This document shows positions 54,014-62,620 of a DNA stretch of 64,000 nucleotides, in pieces. Origin of the DNA: Arthrobacter sp. cf158 (lineage in GTDB: Bacteria > Actinomycetota > Actinomycetes > Actinomycetales > Micrococcaceae); assembly GCF_900106835.1 (NCBI RefSeq), contig NZ_FNNR01000003.1, positions 1-64,000 of the forward strand, given 5' to 3'. A program made the position numbers and the translations under genes. Position 1 is the first letter of the stretch, and each line of letters starts with the position of its first letter. The notes beneath the pieces were generated by a model, which searched no databases, was not told where the DNA came from, and saw nothing but the letters and a program-made list of their open reading frames with translations.

Positions 54014-54391
54014 CTAGTCAGGTGGCCGCGCGAACTCGGCGCCGCTGACGAACTCGACTCCTTGGAACGGTTGATCACCGACAACCCAGGCGTTGTGACC
54101 CGGCGGAATGGTGTACGAATCGCCGGCCGCAATACTGATCTTGCCGCCGTCGTTTGTTTCTACTTCCAAGGCGCCGGCGACGCAAAAACCGACGTGGCTC
54201 AGCTGGCAGGAATCGGTACCGACAACCGGTTTGATGCAGTCGGCCCATGTCCAGCCCGGTTCAAACGTCATGCGGCCGATTGTGTAGTCTCCTACAGTGA
54301 CGAGGTCCAGCACGGTCTTCTCTGGACGCCGTGTTTCGTCGGGAGAATTGTGGGACTTTACTTCCAGGTTCGTGACAACATTGACACTCAT
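54014..54391 (-). CDS. Cupin domain protein
   Basis: A 125-aa single-domain beta-barrel protein. The first cupin motif region is FEPGWTWADCIKPVVGTDSCQLSHVGFCVAGALEVETNDG; the second is GDSYTIPPGHNAWVVGD with the conserved PxGxxH. The first motif lacks the full HxH-E set, so metal content is uncertain. Functions of such small cupins vary widely. The start is taken at ATG 54391 (MSVNVV); the frame is open further upstream without homology. It ends at the terminator shared with tRNA-Ala copy 2. Confidence 0.8.
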   Translation of the reverse strand: MSVNVVTNLEVKSHNSPDETRRPEKTVLDLVTVGDYTIGRMTFEPGWTWADCIKPVVGTDSCQLSHVGFCVAGALEVETNDGGKISIAAGDSYTIPPGHNAWVVGDQPFQGVEFVSGAEFARPPD

Positions 54392-54551
54392 GGTTTCTCG
54401 CAGGGGATGGGGGAGCCGGAAGATGATGGTCTCGGTGCCTGGCTCCGACGTTCGCCGTGACCTGTGCCTGCAAGTGTTGGGTTGTGGCATCAACCGAAAC
54501 GACCAGCAGGTGTTTGCCTGATGCACTCCAGATTCCTCCCAAGCCCCTCTT

Positions 54552-54584
54552 AAGTCGAGACACTGCAGTCAAGTCGGGACACTG
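54552..54584. repeat. Two direct 14-bp repeats, 19-bp period
   Basis: AAGTCGAGACACTG (54552-54565) and AAGTCGGGACACTG (54571-54584) differ at one base and are spaced by 5 bp, so they recur on the same helix face roughly every two turns. They lie in the 218-bp gap between the cupin and methyltransferase starts, just before the latter. They may be operator half-sites or the remnant end of a mobile element. Confidence 0.6.
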
Positions 54585-54609
54585 ACGCAAGGAAAGCGAG
54601 AACCGCATC

Positions 54610-55740
54610 GTGACGGCTATGGAACGCGAAGCCCTTTTCGCAACGTTGAGCAGGCTTCCTGACGTAGAAGCGGACAACCTGCAGGCATATGACGCGACGG
54701 ACAGGATTCTCCTGGATACTGCGGCGGACTTCGTCGGCCCGGACTCCAGGGTTGTTGTGATCGGTGACCGATATGGCGCCTTGACGCTCGGCGCGCTGGC
54801 GGGTCTCGGCGTCGGGCATGTGCGCGTCAACCAGGATCTCTTCAGCGGTAGGCTCGCGTTGCAGCGCAACGCCGCAGCGGCGGGCCTGGAGAATCGCTTC
54901 ACCCAGTGCGAACTCGGAGGGGAGTTGTTGGGCGGCGCCGACCTGGTCCTCATCCAGTTGCCGAAGTCGCTGGCAGAATTGGAGGAAATCGCCGACGCCG
55001 TTGCGCGGTTTGCGGGGCCGCGGACAGTCCTGTTGGCGGGAGGCCGGGTCAAGCATATGTCCCTTGGCATGAACGCTGTGTTGGAGAAGTTCTTCGCTTC
55101 GGTTCAACCTCAGTTGGCCAGGCAGAAGTCCAGGGTGCTCGTGGCGAAGGATCCTCAACCAGTCTCTCCCACCGCGCCATTCCCCGTCACCGATTCCTTG
55201 CCTGAACTGGGGATCGCGGTGAGTGCCCATGGTGCAGTGTTCTCGGGTGCCCGCCTGGACATCGGAACGCGGTACCTGCTGACGTTCCTGGACCGCATTC
55301 CCGCCGCTGATCGCGTGGTTGACCTGGGCTGCGGGACGGGCATTCTGGCAACAATGTATGCACGACGCAACGAAGGCTCGCGCGTCATCGCTACGGATCA
55401 GTCGTGGGCAGCCGTGGCCTCGGCCAAAGGTACGGCACTGGCCAACGGCTCAGGGGATCGGATAACCGTCATCCACGACGACGCCATGTCCACCCTGGAC
55501 ACCGGAAGTATTGATCTGATCTTGTTGAACCCGCCGTTCCACCTCGGGGCCAGCGTCCATGCCGGTGCAGCGCTCAAGATGTTCGAGGCAGCCTCACGTG
55601 TCCTGGCGCCCGCGGGAGAGTTGTGGACGGTGTACAACAGTCATCTGCAGTACCGTGCGGCCCTGGAGCGCCTCATCGGGCCCACAACGGAGCAAGGCCG
55701 CAACCCGAAGTTTACGGTGATGCGCAGCATAAGATCGTGA
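54610..55740 (+). CDS. Class I SAM-dependent methyltransferase (RsmC/RlmG-like)
   Basis: A 376-aa protein with two Rossmann-like halves as in the rRNA guanine-N2 methyltransferases RsmC/RlmG: a degenerate N-terminal half (about 40-185; RVVVIGDRYGALTLGAL) and an active C-terminal half (about 205-370) with VVDLGCGTGILATMYAR for SAM binding and LILLNPPFHLGA for catalysis (NPPF). HNSHLQYRAALER-type end matches the family. The rRNA target (16S G1207 or 23S G1835) is not assignable. GTG start with AAGGAAAG upstream. Confidence 0.88.
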   Translation: MTAMEREALFATLSRLPDVEADNLQAYDATDRILLDTAADFVGPDSRVVVIGDRYGALTLGALAGLGVGHVRVNQDLFSGRLALQRNAAAAGLENRFTQCELGGELLGGADLVLIQLPKSLAELEEIADAVARFAGPRTVLLAGGRVKHMSLGMNAVLEKFFASVQPQLARQKSRVLVAKDPQPVSPTAPFPVTDSLPELGIAVSAHGAVFSGARLDIGTRYLLTFLDRIPAADRVVDLGCGTGILATMYARRNEGSRVIATDQSWAAVASAKGTALANGSGDRITVIHDDAMSTLDTGSIDLILLNPPFHLGASVHAGAALKMFEAASRVLAPAGELWTVYNSHLQYRAALERLIGPTTEQGRNPKFTVMRSIRS

Positions 55741-55873
55741 TGTCCGTCATCAAAAGGCGGTCCGAGGGGCCGTCGCATACAATTCAGTGTCATTGTTACC
55801 AACCCCGTACTCCGGTACCAGCGTGTGCTCGTATCCGCGGAGGCGGGGGTGTCGTACGATGCAGACACAGACT

Positions 55874-55890
55874 AAATTCGACGAAGTTTT
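55874..55890. promoter_or_regulatory. Putative operator before the ROK gene
   Basis: AAATTCGACGAAGTTTT contains the palindrome TTCG-A-CGAA flanked by AAA and TTT, in the 170-bp intergenic region about 25 bp upstream of the ROK start. It may be bound by the ROK regulator itself. Confidence 0.4.
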
Positions 55891-55911
55891 TCCGAATGAC
55901 GAGGGGCATCA

Positions 55912-57162
55912 GTGACTGAGATCCGGCAGCCGACACCGAGGCGCGGAACGAATCTACCCCGGATGGGGGACTTCAATCTGACCGTCATTCTGGAGGCCAT
56001 CCGGCGATCATCCGGCGGCCTCAGCAGAGTTGAGCTGGCGCAGATTGTTGGGCTTTCCCCGCAAACGATTTCCAACATTTCCAGGCGGCTCCTGGACCAG
56101 CAGCTCATTGTCGAAGCCGGCAAGGAAGGCTCAGGGCCCGGGAAGCCGCGGACCATCCTGCGTCTGAACCCTGCGGGCATGTATGCCGTTGGCGTCCATT
56201 TGGATCCGGCCGTTATCACGTTCGTGGTGCTTGACCTGCTGGGGGACGTTGTCCGGCATTCGCGTATGGCGACCCCTGGTGGTGATCCGGCGGGAGTCAT
56301 CACCAGCATCGCTGAACAGATCACGGTCCTCATCGAAGAGTCCGGTGTGGATGCCTCCAAGATCGCTGGGCTGGGCGTTGCGGTCCCTGGGCCGATCGAC
56401 CTCGACGAAGGCTCCGTGGTGGAGCCTCCGCTCCTGACGCGTTGGAACAGGGTGCGTATCCGTGAAGCGCTGACCGAGGCAACGGGGCTGGAAACCTTGG
56501 TGGACAAGGACGTGACGAGTGCTGCGGTGGCCGAAACATGGGCCGGCGGAGCCAGCGGTGCCGGCAGCTTTGTTTTCATGTACATGGGAACCGGCATCGG
56601 TTGTGGCCTGGTGCTCAATGATGAAGTAGTCCGTGGCACGTCCGGAAACGCCGGAGAAATCGGACATATCGTAGTGGACCCTGACGGACCGCTGTGTGAC
56701 TGCGGACAGCGCGGATGCGTCAAGTCTTCGTGTATCCCGCAGGTTGTTGTAGCCGAGGCGGAAGCAGCGGGAGTGCTTGATGGCCACCGCGAGGGCGCGG
56801 ACGGTCCCGAAGTCCAGGAACGGTTCGCCGGGTTGTGCGACAAAGCTGATGCCGGAGACCCAAAGGCCATCGCCATCCTGGATAAGTCGGCAACGCTCGT
56901 GGCACGCGCCGTATCCGTAGTGACCAACGCCTTGGACGTGGAGCGAGTGGTCTTTGGCGGTCCTTTCTGGGGCAGGATGTCCCCATATTTCCTGGACAGG
57001 GTTCCAGGGCTGCTGGACAAGAACAACGCTGCCCGCATGATTCACGACCTCGAAGTCGTAGGGACCGGTGTGGGTGAAGACGTCGGCGCCATTGGTGCCG
57101 CGTGCCTGGTTCTGGAGCATATGCTGGCCCCTCGCGCGCAGCGGCTCCTTCTGGAGGGGTAA
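55912..57162 (+). CDS. ROK family transcriptional regulator
   Basis: A 416-aa sugar-responsive regulator. An N-terminal winged helix-turn-helix (about 18-75; LSRVELAQIVGLSPQTISNISRRLLDQQLI) precedes a ROK sugar-kinase-like domain. The zinc motif CDCGQRGCVKSSC and the sugar-binding GEIGHIVVDPDG are present, but the phosphate-binding DxGxT is not, so it is a sensor rather than a kinase. GTG start. It precedes the three ABC-transporter genes in the same direction (31-bp gap), so it likely controls them in response to their sugar. Confidence 0.92.
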   Translation: MTEIRQPTPRRGTNLPRMGDFNLTVILEAIRRSSGGLSRVELAQIVGLSPQTISNISRRLLDQQLIVEAGKEGSGPGKPRTILRLNPAGMYAVGVHLDPAVITFVVLDLLGDVVRHSRMATPGGDPAGVITSIAEQITVLIEESGVDASKIAGLGVAVPGPIDLDEGSVVEPPLLTRWNRVRIREALTEATGLETLVDKDVTSAAVAETWAGGASGAGSFVFMYMGTGIGCGLVLNDEVVRGTSGNAGEIGHIVVDPDGPLCDCGQRGCVKSSCIPQVVVAEAEAAGVLDGHREGADGPEVQERFAGLCDKADAGDPKAIAILDKSATLVARAVSVVTNALDVERVVFGGPFWGRMSPYFLDRVPGLLDKNNAARMIHDLEVVGTGVGEDVGAIGAACLVLEHMLAPRAQRLLLEG

Positions 57163-57193
57163 GCAAACAACACGTAAAACTGATTGGAGCACC

Positions 57194-58594
57194 ATGCGCC
57201 GCCCAGTGAAGTTAGCGGGATTGACGTCGGCTGGAGTGAAGACGCTCGCAAGGAAGCTGACCGCCCTTGTTTCCGTCGCTGTGGTGGTAGCCGCTGCGTC
57301 TTCCTGTTCGTCGACGCCTGAAGGGGCAGAGAGCAAGACGCTGAAGATCGTCTACCAGAAAACCGACGCGTTCACGGCGCTTGATGCGGTCATGCAGGAT
57401 GCCAAGAAGGAATTTGAAGCTGCCAACTCCGCCGTGACCGTGGAGCTGCAACCCATCCAGGCCAACGACGACGATTACGGGACCAAGCTGGCCCTGGCCC
57501 AGCGTTCCGCGGAAACAGCACCGGACGTTTTCTACGAGGACTCGTTCAAGGTGCGTTCCGACGTCGACGCCGGCTACCTCCTCAAACTGGATGGCTACCT
57601 CGAGAAATGGGACGACTGGTCTGTCTTCAACGAGGCAGCCAAGGCGGCCGGTAGGGCTGACGATGGCGGCATCTATGCTGTGCCGTTGGGCACCGATACC
57701 AGAGCCATTTGGTACAACAAGGCCGTGTTCCGGAACGCAGGCATTTCCCTGCCGTGGCAGCCGAAATCGTGGGAGGACATCCTGACTGCCGCGCGGGCCA
57801 TCAAAGCCTCCGATCCCACCGTGATCCCTTTCAACATGTACGCAGGCAAGGGGACCGGTGAGGGAACGGTGATGCAGGGCTTCTATGAACTCCTCTATGG
57901 CACCGACAGCACGTTGTACGACGAGGATGAGAAGAAGTGGGTAGTGGGCTCCCAAGGCTTCACAGACTCGCTGGCTTTCCTGAAGACCCTTTACGACGAG
58001 AAACTGGCAGTCAGCCCGGCCGAAGCACTGGACCCGAACGTGTGGAAGAAGGTGTTCGGCGAATGGTTCCCCCAGGGAAAACTGGGGGCCACTGTAGAAG
58101 GTTCCTACACGCCGTCGTTCTGGCAAAAAGGCGGTGCCTACGAGTGGTCAGGCTATGAGCAGGACATGGCAGTAGCCACGTTCCCCACCCGGAATGGCCA
58201 GGACCCTGGTGGCGTCAGCATGTCCGGCGGTTGGACTCTTGCGGTAGGAGCGAAGAGCAAGAATCCTGATCTCGCCTTCAAGTTCCTTGCCACGGCACTG
58301 AACAAGAAAAATGCGTTGTCCTACGACATCAACAACTCGCAGATCGCCGTGCGCACGGACGTCGCATCGGAAGCCGATTACCTGGCGGCCAACCCCTTTG
58401 TTAAAGATGTTTCGGATTTGGTGGCAGTGACCCATTACCGTCCGGCCACTGCGGACTACCCGCGGATTTCCACTGCTGTCCAAGTGGCCACGGAAGCTGT
58501 CATCACGGGGAAGCAAAGCCCGGAGGATGCCGCTGCCGAATACGACGCCACCGTCCGCAAGCTCGTTGGTGAGGACAAGGTTCTGGAGAAATGA
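57194..58594 (+). CDS. Sugar ABC transporter substrate-binding lipoprotein
   Basis: A 466-aa exported family 1 solute-binding protein. A basic N-terminus and hydrophobic segment (about 18-34) end near AAASSCSS, a lipobox-like site with Cys38. The mature part has the two-lobe SBP pattern (DVFYEDSFKVRSDVDAGYL, YAVPLGTDTRAIWYNKAVF, VSMSGGWTLAVGAKSKNPDLAFKFL). The ligand is probably an oligosaccharide, from family type only. The start is ATG 57194 with TTGGAG 7 nt upstream. Its end overlaps the permease gene by 4 bp. Confidence 0.93.
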   Translation: MRRPVKLAGLTSAGVKTLARKLTALVSVAVVVAAASSCSSTPEGAESKTLKIVYQKTDAFTALDAVMQDAKKEFEAANSAVTVELQPIQANDDDYGTKLALAQRSAETAPDVFYEDSFKVRSDVDAGYLLKLDGYLEKWDDWSVFNEAAKAAGRADDGGIYAVPLGTDTRAIWYNKAVFRNAGISLPWQPKSWEDILTAARAIKASDPTVIPFNMYAGKGTGEGTVMQGFYELLYGTDSTLYDEDEKKWVVGSQGFTDSLAFLKTLYDEKLAVSPAEALDPNVWKKVFGEWFPQGKLGATVEGSYTPSFWQKGGAYEWSGYEQDMAVATFPTRNGQDPGGVSMSGGWTLAVGAKSKNPDLAFKFLATALNKKNALSYDINNSQIAVRTDVASEADYLAANPFVKDVSDLVAVTHYRPATADYPRISTAVQVATEAVITGKQSPEDAAAEYDATVRKLVGEDKVLEK

Positions 58595-59460
58595 CGATCC
58601 GCCGCTCGCTGCGGCTCCTTCCGGTAGTCCCGTCCATTCTCCTGCTTCTGGTGTTCCTCGTGGCCCCGGTGCTGTGGTCCTTCCATGCGTCCTTTACTGA
58701 CGCCTCTTTGTCCGGCAAAGCCGCCAAGGACCCGCAGTGGGTTGGCACAGACAATTACGTTCGGATGTTCAGCGACGACTCCTTTCCGGCGGCTGCATGG
58801 CTGACCGTATTGTTTGTGGTGGCTTCGGCCGTGTTGGGCCAGAACATCCTGGGCTTGGTGATTGCCCTGTTGATGACGCGATCACGGCGGGCTGTGTCGC
58901 AGCTGGTAGGTACGGCAGTTGTTGCCGCATGGGTGCTACCGGAAATCGTCGCGGCGTTCGCCGCCTACGCTTACTTCAACCGAGACGGAACACTGAACCA
59001 AATGACGGGTTTTCTGGGAGCCCCGGGCGTGGATTGGTTGTATTCATTTCCGCTCGTTGCGATCATCCTGGCGAACACGTGGCGTGGAACAGCGTTCTCG
59101 ATGCTGGTTTATCGGGCAGCCTTGGCTGATGTGCCACGGGACATCACTGAGTCTGCGCTCATGGATGGTGCCCGGGGCTGGCAGAGGCTCGTTTTCATCA
59201 CGTTGCCACTGATCCGCAGCAGTATTGCCACCAACCTGATGCTGATCACGCTCCAAACCTTGGCTGTGTTTACGCTCATCTGGGTAATGACGGCCGGCGG
59301 CCCCGCCAATGCCAGTACCACCTTGCCGGTGTTGGCCTACCAGGAGGCGTTCAAGTTCGGCGACATTGGCTACGGCACTGCGGTGGCATCAGTGCTCATT
59401 CTGCTGGGGATGGTCTTCGGAGCGATATATGTTCGGCTCCTCCGGGAGCAGCGCGGATGA
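58591..59460 (+). CDS. Sugar ABC transporter permease (MalF-like)
   Basis: A 289-aa membrane protein with six transmembrane segments. The cytoplasmic EAA loop ALADVPRDITESALMDGARGWQRLVFITLPLI docks the ATPase. It pairs with the following permease to make the channel. Start ATG overlaps the binding-protein stop by 4 bp (ATGA), and its own stop overlaps the next start by 4 bp, so the three proteins are translated in a coupled way. Confidence 0.93.
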   Translation: MTIRRSLRLLPVVPSILLLLVFLVAPVLWSFHASFTDASLSGKAAKDPQWVGTDNYVRMFSDDSFPAAAWLTVLFVVASAVLGQNILGLVIALLMTRSRRAVSQLVGTAVVAAWVLPEIVAAFAAYAYFNRDGTLNQMTGFLGAPGVDWLYSFPLVAIILANTWRGTAFSMLVYRAALADVPRDITESALMDGARGWQRLVFITLPLIRSSIATNLMLITLQTLAVFTLIWVMTAGGPANASTTLPVLAYQEAFKFGDIGYGTAVASVLILLGMVFGAIYVRLLREQRG

Positions 59461-60278
59461 GGCGTTCCAAAGCCAAGCTGGGCGCGGACATGGCATTGGC
59501 TCTGATAGGAATGTGTTTTGTGGCGCCGTTGCTGTGGTTGCTGCTGGCCGCCGTCGATCCCCAAGCCGGATACCAGGCCAAGGTGCCGTCCACGCCGTCG
59601 ATTGCCAACTTCCGTGCTGTGCTGACCCCTGAACTGCTGCTCCAGCCCTTGGCCAACAGCTTTCTGTTGTCGGCAGGGACAGCGGTGGTGAACCTGCTGG
59701 CCGCAGTGTTGGCGGCGTATCCCTTATCCAGATATCAATCGCGCTTCAACAAGCCGTTCATGCACACGGTCCTGTTTGGCACATCGTTGCCCGTTACGGC
59801 AATCATGGTGCCCGTCTACGGGTTGTTCGTTCAGCTGCAGTTGCTGGATTCCATGGCAGCAACCGTTTTCTTTATGGCCACAACCACACTGCCGATGGCC
59901 ATCTGGATGACCAAGAACTTCATGGATTCCGTCCCCCTGGAACTGGAGGAAGCTGCGTGGATGGATGGGGCTTCGGCAATGACGGCCTTGCGGACCATCG
60001 TCATGCCGCTCATGAGGCAAGGACTCGGTGTGGTTTTCATCTTCGTCTTCATCCAGGCCTGGGGAAACTTCTTTGTGCCCTTCATCCTGCTTCTGTCTCC
60101 GGCCAAACAGCCGGCGGCAGTCTCCATCTTCAGTTTCTTTGGCCAGCACGGCGCGATTGCCTACGGCCAATTGGCCGCTTTCTCCATCCTTTATTCTCTC
60201 CCGGTGCTGTTGCTCTACGCGTTGGTGTCCCGGGGCATGGGGAATTCCTTTGCCCTCTCCGGGGCCATCAAGGGATAG
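59457..60278 (+). CDS. Sugar ABC transporter permease (MalG-like)
   Basis: A 273-aa second permease with six transmembrane segments. EAA loop PLELEEAAWMDGASAMTALRTIVMPLM is intact. Overlaps the first permease by 4 bp. No ATPase or glycoside hydrolase gene follows: the importer presumably uses a shared MsiK/UgpC-type ATPase encoded elsewhere, as many actinobacterial CUT1 systems do. Confidence 0.93.
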   Translation: MRRSKAKLGADMALALIGMCFVAPLLWLLLAAVDPQAGYQAKVPSTPSIANFRAVLTPELLLQPLANSFLLSAGTAVVNLLAAVLAAYPLSRYQSRFNKPFMHTVLFGTSLPVTAIMVPVYGLFVQLQLLDSMAATVFFMATTTLPMAIWMTKNFMDSVPLELEEAAWMDGASAMTALRTIVMPLMRQGLGVVFIFVFIQAWGNFFVPFILLLSPAKQPAAVSIFSFFGQHGAIAYGQLAAFSILYSLPVLLLYALVSRGMGNSFALSGAIKG

Positions 60279-60305
60279 CCCGCGCCCGTGGGAGGTGGTG
60301 CCGGG

Positions 60306-60509
60306 TCAGTCGATGTCCTCGATGATTTCCCCGTAGGGAATGGACTCGTCCAGATGGGCCTGGTGCCCGGTTGGTCCCCTGTTGAACGTGATCCGGACTC
60401 CGTGACGTTGGTCCGCGGCTGATTGCAGAAGAACGGGTCGGACGGCGTCAACGACGTGCTGGTCCTGGGATGCGAGGTAGCTCTGATAGGCGGCTGGTAG
60501 CTGATGCAT
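60306..60509 (-). CDS. Small hypothetical protein, 67 aa
   Basis: Reads MHQLPAAYQSYLASQDQHVV at the N-terminus and ends in an acidic stretch (DESIPYGEIIEDID). It has no membrane segment or recognised domain. Coding is supported by GC-rich third positions and by TATCCT 6 nt before the ATG, the leaderless spacing of this window. It occupies the gap between the sugar transporter and the MoxR operon on the opposite strand. Alternative long reading frames upstream of this ATG run antisense to moxR and are not supported. Confidence 0.55.
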   Translation of the reverse strand: MHQLPAAYQSYLASQDQHVVDAVRPVLLQSAADQRHGVRITFNRGPTGHQAHLDESIPYGEIIEDID

Positions 60510-60515
60510 GGCAAA

Positions 60516-60521
60516 AGGATA
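60516..60521 (-). promoter_or_regulatory. -10 box of leaderless promoter for the 67-aa gene
   Basis: TATCCT is spaced 6 nt (TTTGCC) from the ATG at 60509. There is no Shine-Dalgarno. Confidence 0.4.
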
Positions 60522-60674
60522 GACCCAGGAAGAGTGCATGGGGAGGGGTCCCCATTGCGGACCTGAACCGGCCCGACTTGGATAGAGTGGCCGATGCAGG
60601 CAAAAGCACCCGGTGCCCGGCACCCAGCGCGTTCGGCCTGCCGCGATACGCATACGCCAGCGAGGAGACCACGA

Positions 60675-61682
60675 GTGCACCAGACCACAGCCACGGCCGG
60701 CATCGACGCACCGGACATGGCCCGTGCGCAGCAACTCGTGGGCAGCATTGTCCGCAGTTTCGAGAACAAGGTGGTGGGCCAGGCCAGGTTGCGGGAAACC
60801 CTGGTGATCGGTCTTCTGACTGGTGGCCATGTCCTGCTGGAGAGTGTTCCTGGACTGGCCAAAACCACAGCGGCGCAGGCCATAGCGGAGTCCGTCAGTG
60901 CCGAGTTCCGCAGGATCCAATGCACGCCGGACCTGCTGCCCAGCGACATCGCCGGAACCCAGATTTTCGACGCAGCCAAAGGTACCTTCGTCACTCAGTT
61001 GGGCCCGGTGCACGCCAACATTGTCCTGTTGGACGAGATCAACCGCTCCAGTGCCAAGACGCAGAGCGCCATGCTTGAAGCCATGCAGGAACGGCAGACG
61101 TCCATAGGCGGCGAGTCCTACCCCTTGCCAAAACCGTTCCTGGTGCTGGCAACCCAGAATCCCATCGAGCAGGAGGGGACCTATCGCCTGCCCGAAGCGC
61201 AGATGGACCGCTTCATGCTTAAAGACGTCTTGGATTATCCGAGCCCGGCTGAGGAGGCAGAAGTCATCCGGCGTATCGATGCCGGTGTATACAGCTCCGA
61301 GCAGAAGCCCCCGGCTGCTGCCTCCCTTGACGCTGTGGTCCAGGTCCAGGAATTGGTGCGGCGCGTCTACATCGATCCTGCCATTGTGAGGTACATAGTG
61401 GGCCTGGCATACGTCACCCGCAATGCTTCCCAGTACTTGGAGCCCCGCCTCGCCAACCTCGTGGAGTTCGGAGCCAGCCCGCGCGCGAGCATCGCCTTCA
61501 GCCAGGCTGCCAGGGCGCTGGCGCTCATCAGCGGGAGGGACCATGTGATTCCCGAGGACGTCAAGAACCTGGCGCATCGCATCCTGCGCCACCGCGTCAT
61601 TCTTGGGTTCGACGCTGTGGTGGAAGGCATTGCAGTGGAAACAGTCATCGATGCCGTGCTGTCATCCGTGCAGACTCCGTAG
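60675..61682 (+). CDS. MoxR family AAA+ ATPase
   Basis: A 335-aa ATPase that acts as a chaperone for assembling partner (VWA) proteins. Walker A variant ESVPGLAKTTAAQAIA, Walker B IVLLDEINRSSAKTQSAMLEAMQE, sensor 1 LATQNPIEQEGTYRLPEAQMDRF and the C-terminal lid are complete. The start is GTG 60675, with GAGGAGA about 9 nt upstream; upstream in-frame codons lack homology. First gene of an operon with DUF58, a small membrane protein and a VWA protein, the usual MoxR-Bat arrangement. Confidence 0.93.
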   Translation: MHQTTATAGIDAPDMARAQQLVGSIVRSFENKVVGQARLRETLVIGLLTGGHVLLESVPGLAKTTAAQAIAESVSAEFRRIQCTPDLLPSDIAGTQIFDAAKGTFVTQLGPVHANIVLLDEINRSSAKTQSAMLEAMQERQTSIGGESYPLPKPFLVLATQNPIEQEGTYRLPEAQMDRFMLKDVLDYPSPAEEAEVIRRIDAGVYSSEQKPPAAASLDAVVQVQELVRRVYIDPAIVRYIVGLAYVTRNASQYLEPRLANLVEFGASPRASIAFSQAARALALISGRDHVIPEDVKNLAHRILRHRVILGFDAVVEGIAVETVIDAVLSSVQTP

Positions 61683-61693
61683 CGGAGCTGCAC

Positions 61694-62620
61694 GTGCCCA
61701 GTCTTCTCCGACGCATCAAGTCGAAGATGTTCATTTTCGCCCACCGCAGGACTCTTTCCCTCCTTGACGGTGAGTACGGCTCAGTCTTCAAGGGCCGCAG
61801 CCTGGACTTTGACGAACTGCGCGCCTATGTCCCCGGCGATGAAGTCAGGGATATCGATTGGAAAGCCACGGCACGTCACGGCTCACCGTTGGTTAAGCGC
61901 TATGTAGCGGTTCGCAGGCATTCAGTCCTGCTGATGATGGATACCGGACGGAACCTCGCCGCACGATCGCTGTCCGGGGAGCCCAAGAAGGACGTAGCCG
62001 TCCATGCGGCCGGCGTCCTGGGATATCTCGCCAGCCGTCACGGCGACGACATCGGCCTGCTGCATGGAGACGCGGCGGGATCCAAGTACATCCCGCCCCG
62101 CAATGGGGAAGAGCATCTGGAGCGGCTGCTCCGGGAAGTGGACGCCAACGCCCCTTGCACCGGTGCCAGCAACATCGCAGAGCAGCTCGATTACGTCCTG
62201 AGATACCTGAAGGGGCGGCTCCTCATTGTCGCCGTGGCCGACGAGTTCCTGCCCGATACCCGAACCGTGAGCCTGATGCGTCGACTCAGTGCGCGTCACG
62301 AAGTTCTCTGGCTCACCATCCGGGACGCAGATCTTGCTCCGGAGGACGCGGAGAAGGCGCTGGACAGCTTCGACGTCGGGACGGGGCAGGGGATTCCGAT
62401 GCCACTCGCGATGGACGCCACGGTGCGGGCCGCTTACGCCGCCGCAATGCTGGACAGGGATGAAAGCCGCAGGAACATCTTCCGCACCGTGGGGATTGCC
62501 GAGGAACAAACCACCGGCAGCGAAGATGTTCTGACGGCCGTCTTTGCCCTTCTTGAGAAACACCGCTCGGGCGCAATGTCTGCCAGGAGCTCCGGCAAGG
62601 ATGGTGCCAATGCAGGATGA
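61694..62620 (+). CDS. DUF58 domain protein (VWA-like)
   Basis: A 308-aa soluble protein. The DUF58 core signature GRSLDFDELRAYVPGDEVRDIDWKATARHG is at about 36-66. It continues into a von Willebrand A-like fold with LLMMDTGRN (a degenerate MIDAS, as DxS is replaced by DTG). It partners MoxR ATPases; its client is unknown. GTG start with GGAG 8 nt upstream, 11 bp after moxR. Overlaps the next gene by 11 bp. Confidence 0.9.
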   Translation: MPSLLRRIKSKMFIFAHRRTLSLLDGEYGSVFKGRSLDFDELRAYVPGDEVRDIDWKATARHGSPLVKRYVAVRRHSVLLMMDTGRNLAARSLSGEPKKDVAVHAAGVLGYLASRHGDDIGLLHGDAAGSKYIPPRNGEEHLERLLREVDANAPCTGASNIAEQLDYVLRYLKGRLLIVAVADEFLPDTRTVSLMRRLSARHEVLWLTIRDADLAPEDAEKALDSFDVGTGQGIPMPLAMDATVRAAYAAAMLDRDESRRNIFRTVGIAEEQTTGSEDVLTAVFALLEKHRSGAMSARSSGKDGANAG

